5,798 nucleotides of DNA from Actinomycetes bacterium. GTDB taxonomy: Bacteria; Actinomycetota; Acidimicrobiia; Acidimicrobiales; Microtrichaceae. Shown piece after piece: positions 1 through 5,501 of the stretch (the stretch's first letter is position 1; each line of letters starts with the position of its first letter). Under the pieces are notes generated by a model. The model saw only the letters and a list, made by a program, of their open reading frames with translations. It was not told where the DNA came from and did no database searches. The stretch is taken from the NCBI GenBank assembly GCA_023450775.1, contig JAEXGP010000212.1, positions 1 to 5,798 of the forward strand, in the 5' to 3' direction. Both the position numbers and the translations under genes were made by a program.

Positions 1-310
1 CCTCGGGGCTGGCGTCGAACACGACGCCCTCGCCGAAGATCGGCGTCATGAACGGATAGGCCGCGGCCTGGTCGAGCTCCTCGTCGGAGGCCCGGAAGAA
101 GATCTCGTTCGCCTCGGCGCCGGTGAGGAGCACGACCTCCTTGTCGGCCAGGCGGAACTCGCCGACGTCGCCGCACTCGTCGCGGGTCCGGCGCATCAGG
201 CCGATCGGGTCCACCCGGAGCTCCTCCAGGTGCCCGGTGCCACCGTCGTCGCCGGACACCTTCGGGATGTCCGCGCCGGTGGCGCTGCTGCTGGCCATCG
301 TGTCGGTCAT
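1..310 (-). CDS. cyp51: Sterol 14-alpha-demethylase CYP51, N-terminal part (cut by left edge)
   Basis: Cytochrome P450 of the CYP51 family, which removes the 14-alpha methyl group of sterols in three successive oxidations, with electrons from a ferredoxin/reductase pair. Only the first 103 residues are inside the window, so the I-helix, ExxR and heme cysteine are not seen. The assignment rests on two stretches that closely match M. tuberculosis CYP51 from memory: RDECGDVG at about residues 43-50, and the B-C region YPFMTPIFGEGVVFDASPE at about 85-103, which shapes the substrate pocket. The ATG at 310 is chosen because GAGGGGGA lies just upstream; the in-frame ATG at 298 has no ribosome site. 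The start overlaps the SDR stop as ATGA, indicating translational coupling. The first 30 residues are low-complexity and slightly longer than I would expect. As a soluble bacterial CYP51 it shows no N-terminal membrane anchor. Confidence 0.93.
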   Translation of the reverse strand, partial: MTDTMASSSATGADIPKVSGDDGGTGHLEELRVDPIGLMRRTRDECGDVGEFRLADKEVVLLTGAEANEIFFRASDEELDQAAAYPFMTPIFGEGVVFDASPE

Positions 311-1161
311 GCGTCCCCCTCACCCTCGAGGTCGGTCTGGTCGGTCTCGTCTGTCCCGTCCCCCTCGGCGGAGGCGAAGAGCACGGCGTCGTCCGCGACG
401 GGCGCCTCGGGCTGGACCTCGAGGAGCGAGTAGCGGGTGCCCTTGGGCGCGGAGACGACGGCGAGCACGGCGTCGGCGAACTCGGCGGGGCGGATGGCGC
501 CGTCGTGGCGGAGCAGCCCCCAGCGGTACCAGGACGCGACGACCGTGTTGATCGTGGTCTCGTCCCAGGTGGTGCCCTGCTCGGTGCTCGACGGGCCGGG
601 CCGGACGATCCCCACCCGCACGCCGGTCCCCTCGCACTCCATGGCCATGGCCCGGGCGTAGCCCTCGAGACCGGCCTTGGACGCGACGTACGCGGCCATG
701 TGCGTGCGGGGCTCCTCGGCCACCTCCGACGTCACGAACACCACGTCGCCGCGCCGGCGGCCGACCATGGCCGGCACGACGGCGTGCACCAGCGCCTGGG
801 CGCCCAGCAGGTTCACCTGGAGCTGGCGGGTGAACTCGGCCGGGTCGGCCAGGGTGGTGATCGGCTGCACGTCACCCGCGTTGGACACCAGGATCTCGAT
901 CGGGCCCATCTCGGCCTCGGCCCGCCGGGCGAACGTGGCGATCGAGTCGCCGTCGGTCAGGTCGAGCGCGAGCGGCAGCGCCTCGCCGCCGTCGGCGACG
1001 ATCTTGGCGGCCAGCTCCTCCAGGCGGTCACGGCGCCGGGCGCCGATCACGACCGGGTGACCGGCCGCGGCGAGGCGCAGCGCGATCGCCGCGCCGTGGC
1101 CCGACGAGGCGCCGGTGACGATCGCGGCGCGACGCTCGGGGTGCGGTTCGAACCGGGGCAT
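307..1161 (-). CDS. Short-chain dehydrogenase/reductase (Rv0765c-like)
   Basis: A 284-residue classical SDR, expected to oxidise or reduce an alcohol/ketone with NAD(P)(H) in the cytoplasm. The cofactor motif TGASSGHG is at residues 16-23, NAG at 94-96, the structural Asn at 117, catalytic Ser145, and YxxxK at Tyr158/Lys162, so all catalytic residues are present. Basic residues after the second strand (GARRR, 40-44) suggest NADP(H). The position normally Ile in TGxxxGIG is His22. The N-terminus MPRFEPHP resembles M. tuberculosis Rv0765c. The last ~20 residues are an acidic Gly/Asp/Thr tail, which also carries the ribosome site of cyp51. The start at 1161 is set by GGGAGGAG six bases upstream; it shares one base with the P450 stop (TGATG). 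The same frame stays open to 2658, but that upstream part is a shadow of the P450 gene. The context suggests a sterol or other P450-product alcohol as substrate, but the sequence does not show which. Confidence 0.93.
   Translation of the reverse strand: MPRFEPHPERRAAIVTGASSGHGAAIALRLAAAGHPVVIGARRRDRLEELAAKIVADGGEALPLALDLTDGDSIATFARRAEAEMGPIEILVSNAGDVQPITTLADPAEFTRQLQVNLLGAQALVHAVVPAMVGRRRGDVVFVTSEVAEEPRTHMAAYVASKAGLEGYARAMAMECEGTGVRVGIVRPGPSSTEQGTTWDETTINTVVASWYRWGLLRHDGAIRPAEFADAVLAVVSAPKGTRYSLLEVQPEAPVADDAVLFASAEGDGTDETDQTDLEGEGDA
330..347. repeat. Tandem 9-bp direct repeat in the SDR acidic tail
   Basis: GGTCGGTCT occurs twice head to tail on the plus strand (330-338 and 339-347). On the coding strand this gives a Thr-Asp pair repeated every three codons near the SDR C-terminus. 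The unit is a multiple of three, so a gain or loss would keep frame. It lies within 40 bp of the cyp51 start codon. Confidence 0.8.
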
Positions 1162-2402
1162 CAGGCGCTCCTCCCGCTCGTCGGCGTACCGGGTCGTGGG
1201 GTGACGCTGGTGGGCACCTTGGCGAAGCCCCGCACGTTGACCGAGTGCACCCGCTCGATGCCGGACGGGTCGATGTCGTAGGTGCTGAACGCGGCGAGCA
1301 GCTCCTCGAGCGCCACGCGGGCCTCGAGCCGGGCGAGCGACGCGCCCAGGCAGAAGTGACGACCGAAGCCGAAGCTCGCCAGCTGCGGCAGCGGCTCGGG
1401 CCGGTCGAGGTCGTAGACGTCGGGGTTCGAGAACACCCGCGGGTCGCGGTTGGCCGAGCCGGCCAGCAGCAGCACGCGGTCCCCCGCCCGGATCACGTCG
1501 TCGTACCAGGGGATGTCCACGAGCGCGAGGCGGGCGAGCATCTGCGACGAGGTGTCGTAGCGCAGCGTCTCCTCGATCCACATGGGGATCCGGCTCGGGT
1601 CCTCGAACGGCTTGGCCCGCTGGTCGGGGTTGCGCCACGCCCAGTACCAGGCGTTCGCCAGCAGCTTGGTGGTGGTCTCGTTGCCGGCCACGACCATGAG
1701 GAAGAGGAAGCCGATGATCTCGTCGTCGGCCAGGCGATCGCCGTCGACCTCCACCTCGAGCAGGGCCGAGGTCAGGTCGTCGGTCGGCCGCGCCCGCCGC
1801 TGGGCGAGCATGTCCGAGTAGTAGACGACGAGGTCGAGCGCGGCGGCCGCGCCTTCGGGCGGGACGTCGCGGATGCCCTCCTCCCGGTGCACCAGGAGGT
1901 CGCTCAGCCGGCGGAGCTCCTCGCGGTCCTCGACCGGCACGCCCATGAGCTCGGAGATCACGTCCATGGGCAGCCGGCCGGCGAAGTCGGCGATGAAGTC
2001 GAGATCGTCGGGCGTCTCGCGCATGCGCTCGATGTACGAGCGGGCGATCTGGCGGATGTGCGGCTCCTGCTCGGCCACCCGCCGGGGCGTGAAGCCCTTG
2101 GAGACGAGCCCTCGCATGCGGCCGTGCATGGGCGGGTCCATGCCCAGGAACGACATGGTCTTGTGGGCGTGCGGACCCGACGCCGACGGGTCGAGCGACA
2201 CGCCGTGCGAGTTGGACAGGCGCTCGAAGTCCCGGAACCCCTCGATGACGTCCGCGTGCCGCGACAGCGCCCAGAAGCCGAGCTCCTCGTTGCGGTAGAG
2301 CGGCGCCTCCTCGCGCAGGCGCTCGTAGGTCGGGTACGGGTCCTCGTGGATCTCGTACGCGTACGGGTCGTAGGTGACCGCGTCGCTGGTCGTGGCGCTC
2401 AT
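1161..2402 (-). CDS. Cytochrome P450, CYP123-like
   Basis: A complete 413-residue bacterial P450 monooxygenase, a soluble cytoplasmic heme enzyme needing a ferredoxin and reductase. The I-helix oxygen-activation motif AGNETT is at residues 239-244, the K-helix ETLR at 278-281, and the heme-binding loop FGFGRHFCLG at 344-353 with axial Cys351. All landmarks are intact and the length is typical. Several segments look nearly identical to M. tuberculosis CYP123 (Rv0766c) as I recall it: HEDPYP near the N-terminus, LVSKGFTPRR at 99-108, LPMDVISEL at 144-152, RIPMWIEETLRYDTSSQ at 271-287, and VHSVNVRGFA near the end. The gene order TetR-P450-SDR-CYP51 supports orthology. The ATG at 2402 follows GGGGGGAG immediately upstream. 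It overlaps the SDR start by one base. The physiological substrate of CYP123 is, to my knowledge, not settled; linkage to CYP51 suggests a sterol or lipid. Confidence 0.95.
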   Translation of the reverse strand: MSATTSDAVTYDPYAYEIHEDPYPTYERLREEAPLYRNEELGFWALSRHADVIEGFRDFERLSNSHGVSLDPSASGPHAHKTMSFLGMDPPMHGRMRGLVSKGFTPRRVAEQEPHIRQIARSYIERMRETPDDLDFIADFAGRLPMDVISELMGVPVEDREELRRLSDLLVHREEGIRDVPPEGAAAALDLVVYYSDMLAQRRARPTDDLTSALLEVEVDGDRLADDEIIGFLFLMVVAGNETTTKLLANAWYWAWRNPDQRAKPFEDPSRIPMWIEETLRYDTSSQMLARLALVDIPWYDDVIRAGDRVLLLAGSANRDPRVFSNPDVYDLDRPEPLPQLASFGFGRHFCLGASLARLEARVALEELLAAFSTYDIDPSGIERVHSVNVRGFAKVPTSVTPRPGTPTSGRSA

Positions 2403-2423
2403 GCTCCCCCCGTCTCTCGATCC

Positions 2424-2996
2424 CTAGCGGACGACCAGGTCCGCGGTGCGGGCCAGCCGCTCGGGCAGGTCCGCGTAGTCCAGGTGCCCCATCCCCGCCT
2501 GGAGCATGGCGCCCGACACGGCGAACTCGAGCGTGGTCAGCACCGCCGGGTCCGCGGCGTCGCCGAGGGCCCGCTCCAGGCGGTGGCGCCACGTCAGACC
2601 GATGCGGTCGCGCAGCACCTTCACGTCGGGATCGTTGGACAGCATCGCCACCGTGCACGCCGCGGCGAGCTCGGGCTCGTCGGCCACGAGCAGGGCCATC
2701 TCGGACAGCGTCGACGCCACGCGGGAGGCCGTCGAGCGCCGGCCGTCCAGACGGGTCTCGGGCAGCGCCTCGAGACGGCGCCAGAAGACCTCGGTGACCA
2801 GGTGCTCCCGAGACGCGAAGTAGTTGTACGCGGTGGCCGGCGCCACGCCCGCCCGCTTGGCCACGTTGCGCACGGACAGCCCGTCGTAGCCGACCTCACG
2901 GAGCTCCTCCACGGCCGCGTCGACCAGCCGCTGCACGGTCTGGGCCTGGCGGTCCGACAGGTGCCGCCGAGGGGCGAGAGCCACGGAGTTGGACAT
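2424..2996 (-). CDS. TetR-family transcriptional regulator 1 (Rv0767c position)
   Basis: A 190-residue TetR-type one-component regulator. The N-terminal helix-turn-helix is at about residues 40-66 (LSVRNVAKRAGVAPATAYNYF, then the usual basic/acidic linker). The rest is a ligand-binding helical domain that cannot be assigned a ligand. It probably represses itself and the P450/SDR/CYP51 genes that follow 21 bp downstream, and sits where Rv0767c sits in M. tuberculosis. The ATG at 2996 is chosen because it leaves the preceding hydrolase gene intact with an 11 bp gap; it has only a weak ribosome site. A GTG at 3035 would add 13 residues and overlap the hydrolase by 28 bp, without a good ribosome site either. 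A nested palindrome spans the chosen start, consistent with autoregulation. Confidence 0.88.
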   Translation of the reverse strand: MSNSVALAPRRHLSDRQAQTVQRLVDAAVEELREVGYDGLSVRNVAKRAGVAPATAYNYFASREHLVTEVFWRRLEALPETRLDGRRSTASRVASTLSEMALLVADEPELAAACTVAMLSNDPDVKVLRDRIGLTWRHRLERALGDAADPAVLTTLEFAVSGAMLQAGMGHLDYADLPERLARTADLVVR

Positions 2997-3016
2997 CTGT
3001 CCAGATGCTAGTCCAA
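2989..3016. promoter_or_regulatory. Putative TetR operator: nested inverted repeats over the TetR1 start
   Basis: Three overlapping inverted repeats lie in 28 bp. TGGACA-TC-TGTCCA is at 2990-3003 (perfect, 2 bp spacer). CATCTG-TC-CAGATG is at 2994-3007 (perfect). TTGGAC/GTCCAA arms are at 2989-2994 and 3011-3016. They cover the TetR1 start codon, the 11 bp gap and the hydrolase stop codon. Size and position suit a TetR operator that would control the P450/SDR/CYP51 genes. Caution: the left half is also the Ser-Asn codons of TetR1, a word that recurs by chance elsewhere in these genes. Confidence 0.45.
3005..3010 (-). promoter_or_regulatory. Possible -10 element for TetR1 (leaderless start)
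   Basis: On the minus strand TAGCAT fits the TANNNT pattern of actinobacterial -10 boxes and ends eight bases before the ATG at 2996. Transcription would start at or within about two bases of the start codon, a leaderless arrangement common in actinobacteria and consistent with the poor ribosome site. No convincing -35 was recognised. The element overlaps the hydrolase stop codon and lies inside the palindrome. Confidence 0.25.
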
Positions 3017-4189
3017 TCCGTGTGCCGCGAGCCACCGATCGCAGATGCCGACCGCCTCGGCCAGCTTCGGCCGCTGGTCAGAGCCGTCGGGCCCCGTGCC
3101 CAGGTAGTAGTGCGTGGCGCCCTCGACGACGTGCAGCTCCTTGTCGTCGTGGTGCACGGCCTCGAAGAGCGACCTCCCCATCTCCGGGTAGCAGACGTCG
3201 TCCGCGCCGTTCGACAGCACGAGGACGGGCACGTCGATCGCCGCGGCGCAGCGCAGCCCGTCGGCCGGCGCCTCGTCCAGGCTCCACTGGCTCAACCAGC
3301 TGCGCAGCGTGCAGAACCGGGCCAGACCGACCGGACCGTTGTTCACGAGCACGGGGTCGCCCAGGTACGACTGGCCCACCTGCCGGCCGTTCGGGTCGAT
3401 CGTGCCGTCGAGCACCGCCGGGTCGGCCATCGTCCCGTGCACCACGAAGCCGCGCTCCTCGTCGGGCCGGCCCGAGTCCCGGAGGCGCTCCAGCTCGCCA
3501 CGAACCCACGCCGTGATCCGACGGTTCCGCTCCTCCTGGGCCTTCCGGTAGCCGGCCAGCCACTCGCGGTCGTACGGGGGCTGCGGTGCGTCGGGCCCGT
3601 ACAGGTCCCACTGCGGATCACGCCGGTCGGGGTCGGACTCGTCGACGATCGCCGGGTCGAGCGAGTCGGTCAGCACGCCGTGGCGGCTCGGGTGCGCGGC
3701 GAGCAGCATCACGGCGTCGGCCGGGATCAGGTCCGACGCGGTCAGGTCGGGCGGGTCGCCCCACGGCGTGGACGTGATCGACGGCCGCTCCGCCTGCTCC
3801 TGGTACAGGAGCGACAGCGAGCCGCCCCCGCTCCACCCCGCGAGCACGACCTTGGAGTAGCCGAGGCGCTCCTTGGCATCGGCGACGGCGGCGCGCATGT
3901 CGAGCACCACCTTCTCCATGATCAGCGCCGAGTCCGACCGGTAGCGGCTGTTGCAGTAGATGACGTGGTGGCCGGCCTTGGCGAGCGCCCGCACCATCGG
4001 CAGGTACGCGCCGGCGCCGATCGGGTGCATGAACAGCAGCACCGTGTCGGACGGGACGCCGACCGGCCGGTAGAGATAGGACTCGAGCACGACCACGCCC
4101 TCGGGTCCGCCGTAGGTGTCCTTGAACGCCGCCTGCTCCAGGTAGACGAGCGGGTAGGCGACCAGCTCGACCTCGACCTTGCCGCTCAC
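3008..4189 (-). CDS. Large alpha/beta-hydrolase-fold protein
   Basis: A 393-residue alpha/beta hydrolase, likely cytoplasmic since no signal peptide is seen. The oxyanion-region HPIGAG is at residues 55-60, the nucleophile elbow GWSGGG at 118-123 with Ser120, a probable catalytic acid at Asp330 or Asp331 (NGADDVCYPE), and a probable base at His360 (EGATHYY). The triad is therefore complete. About 210 residues separate nucleophile and acid, well over the ~100-130 usual in small hydrolases, implying a large cap or lid domain. The protein is longer than meta-cleavage hydrolases such as HsaD (about 290 residues). The GTG at 4189 is chosen because it overlaps the VOC stop as GTGA; the frame is open to 4510, but that part is a shadow of the VOC gene. 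The reaction may be an ester, thioester or C-C hydrolysis; the substrate is unknown. Confidence 0.85.
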   Translation of the reverse strand: MSGKVEVELVAYPLVYLEQAAFKDTYGGPEGVVVLESYLYRPVGVPSDTVLLFMHPIGAGAYLPMVRALAKAGHHVIYCNSRYRSDSALIMEKVVLDMRAAVADAKERLGYSKVVLAGWSGGGSLSLLYQEQAERPSITSTPWGDPPDLTASDLIPADAVMLLAAHPSRHGVLTDSLDPAIVDESDPDRRDPQWDLYGPDAPQPPYDREWLAGYRKAQEERNRRITAWVRGELERLRDSGRPDEERGFVVHGTMADPAVLDGTIDPNGRQVGQSYLGDPVLVNNGPVGLARFCTLRSWLSQWSLDEAPADGLRCAAAIDVPVLVLSNGADDVCYPEMGRSLFEAVHHDDKELHVVEGATHYYLGTGPDGSDQRPKLAEAVGICDRWLAAHGLD

Positions 4190-4881
4190 GGCGCGTCCGC
4201 CAGGCGCACGGGCGGCTCGGGGGTGCTCGCCGCGGCGGCCACCTGCTCGTCGGTCAGCGTGACCATGAAGGCGAGCTCCTCGGGCGGGTAGCCCATCTGC
4301 GGCACGGCGTCGTCGATCGCCGCCTGCGCCACCGGCTCGGCCGGTCGGTCGTAGGGAGCGGGCTCGACGTAGCGCCGCACGTCGTCGGGGGTCATCCCGA
4401 TGGCCTCGCAGACCGCCGGGTCCACCCACGCACGGTGGTCCACCGGCTCGTCGGAGAACGCCGCCTCGAGCGTCAGGCCCTCGGGACCGGCGAAGTAGAT
4501 CGAGTGGCACATGCCGTGGTCGATCGGACCGAACGTGACCACCCCGTTGGAGCGCAGCCGGTCGCGCATGCCCAGCAGCTCGTCCATGGAGCCGACCTCG
4601 AACGCCAGGTGCTGCATGGTGCCCGGCGCGCTGACGCCGGCGCCGGTGCCCGAGTGGGTCACCCCGATCGTCGACGGGACCTCCTCCACGCCCGGCACCT
4701 GCACGAACGACAGCAGGCAGTGGTCGCTCAGGCGGACGAAGCCGTGCCAGGCCCCCTCCACGCCGTGCATGTCGAACAGCGCCACGAGCGGCGCGCCCAT
4801 GACCTGGGTGAAGAACTCGATCTGGCCCTTCATGTCCTTGGTGGACACGGCCAGGTGGTGGACGCCGATCGGTGTCGTCAT
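4186..4881 (-). CDS. VOC-superfamily protein (glyoxalase/dioxygenase fold) with C-terminal extension
   Basis: A 231-residue protein of the vicinal-oxygen-chelate superfamily, which binds a divalent metal and catalyses isomerisation, epimerisation or extradiol ring cleavage. Two paired beta-alpha-beta-beta-beta modules fill about residues 5-142. Likely metal ligands are His9 (VHHLAV; His8 is the alternative), His91 (MQHLAFEV) and Glu139 (LTLEAAF), so the facial 2-His-1-Glu set appears present. GFVRLSDHCLLSF at 47-59 is a typical central strand pair. After residue ~142 there are nearly 90 residues rich in Pro, Ala and acidic residues that are not part of a single VOC domain; I do not recognise them. 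The start at 4881 has GGGGGG about eight bases upstream; the frame stays open to 5289 only as a shadow of TetR2. The gene overlaps the hydrolase by 4 bp, so the two probably act together. Glyoxalase-like and dioxygenase-like roles are both possible. Confidence 0.85.
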   Translation of the reverse strand: MTTPIGVHHLAVSTKDMKGQIEFFTQVMGAPLVALFDMHGVEGAWHGFVRLSDHCLLSFVQVPGVEEVPSTIGVTHSGTGAGVSAPGTMQHLAFEVGSMDELLGMRDRLRSNGVVTFGPIDHGMCHSIYFAGPEGLTLEAAFSDEPVDHRAWVDPAVCEAIGMTPDDVRRYVEPAPYDRPAEPVAQAAIDDAVPQMGYPPEELAFMVTLTDEQVAAAASTPEPPVRLADAP

Positions 4882-4924
4882 GACGGGACCCCCCGGTTGC
4901 TCGTCGGATGCAGCATCAGCCAGG

Positions 4925-5500
4925 TTACGGCGATGGCTCGGGCCGGCCCTGGGCCAGCCCTCGCAGGACGCGGTCGATGCTCGTCGAGCGACGGGTCCAG
5001 GGCGTGTCCAGCCGCACGATCGCCAGGGCGTACACGACCTCGGCCTGCAGCTCGGCGGCCTCGCGGTCCGCCCCGAGGTCCACGAACGCGTCACGGATGA
5101 ACTCGAGCAGCACGTGGTCCGCGTCGCGCACCGCCTCGGCCGCCGGCTCGTTGCACGTGGCCCAGTCGCGCATGGCCCGGTGCAGCGCACCCATGTGGAG
5201 CTCCACGCTGAGCTGCTCCAGCCGCCGCAGGCGCTCGTCGGGCCCGAGGGTGGACAGGTGCTCGACCGCCAGGCGGGGCTGCTCGTCACCGAAGAACGAC
5301 GCGAGCTCGCCGAGGTACTCGGCCATGCCCGAGAAGTGGTGGTAGAAGCTGCCGGTCGTCCGGCCGGTGAGCTCGCAGAGCGCCGCCAGCTTCACCGCCT
5401 GGAACCCGCCCTCGCGCAGCAGGTCCTGGCCGGCCACGAGCCACGCGGCGCGGCTGCCGTCGGCCTCCACGCCGCTCGCGGGACCGTCCGTGCGGCCCAC
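4925..5500 (-). CDS. TetR-family transcriptional regulator 2
   Basis: A 191-residue TetR-type regulator. The helix-turn-helix is at about residues 33-62 (KLAALCELTGRTTGSFYHHF), ending in the typical YHHF recognition-helix pattern. The remaining helices form an unassigned ligand-binding domain containing two Trp and one Cys (WATCNEP, about 110-116) that could line a pocket. The GTG at 5500 is supported by AGGA six bases upstream and by lying one base past the stop of the upstream flavoprotein gene. It is followed by 43 bp and then the VOC gene. It most likely regulates the flavoprotein-VOC-hydrolase genes; the ligand is unknown. It is not similar by eye to TetR1 outside the DNA-binding domain. 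Confidence 0.88.
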   Translation of the reverse strand: MGRTDGPASGVEADGSRAAWLVAGQDLLREGGFQAVKLAALCELTGRTTGSFYHHFSGMAEYLGELASFFGDEQPRLAVEHLSTLGPDERLRRLEQLSVELHMGALHRAMRDWATCNEPAAEAVRDADHVLLEFIRDAFVDLGADREAAELQAEVVYALAIVRLDTPWTRRSTSIDRVLRGLAQGRPEPSP

Positions 5501-5501
5501 G

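Noticed and set aside
505..1281. Plus-strand open frame opposite the SDR
   Set aside because: Antisense to a gene with all SDR motifs; no recognisable protein features.
881..2645. Repeated occurrences of GTTGGACA (near 881, 2213 and 2637) as further operator half-sites
   Set aside because: Each lies inside a coding region and encodes Ser-Asn (as in VSNAG or LSN) on the minus strand; codon reuse explains them.
1162..2658. N-terminal extension of the SDR frame up to 2658, which would make a 783-residue protein
   Set aside because: The extension is Arg/Gly/Ala/Pro-rich, out of frame over the P450 and part of TetR1, and a strong ribosome site marks the SDR start at 1161.
1245..3011. Long plus-strand open frame of 588 codons across the P450 and TetR1 genes
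   Set aside because: It is antisense to two clearly recognisable genes; its product is rich in Arg, Val, His and Gly without any motif, as expected from the complement of high-GC codons.
3005..4291. Long plus-strand open frame opposite the alpha/beta hydrolase
   Set aside because: Antisense shadow with biased composition and no domain; the minus-strand frame carries a full catalytic triad.
4907..4917. Small palindrome GATGC-A-GCATC in the 43 bp VOC-TetR2 gap, as an operator or terminator
   Set aside because: Only five-base arms with a one-base centre, no T-run, and no promoter I could recognise beside it; chance is likely.
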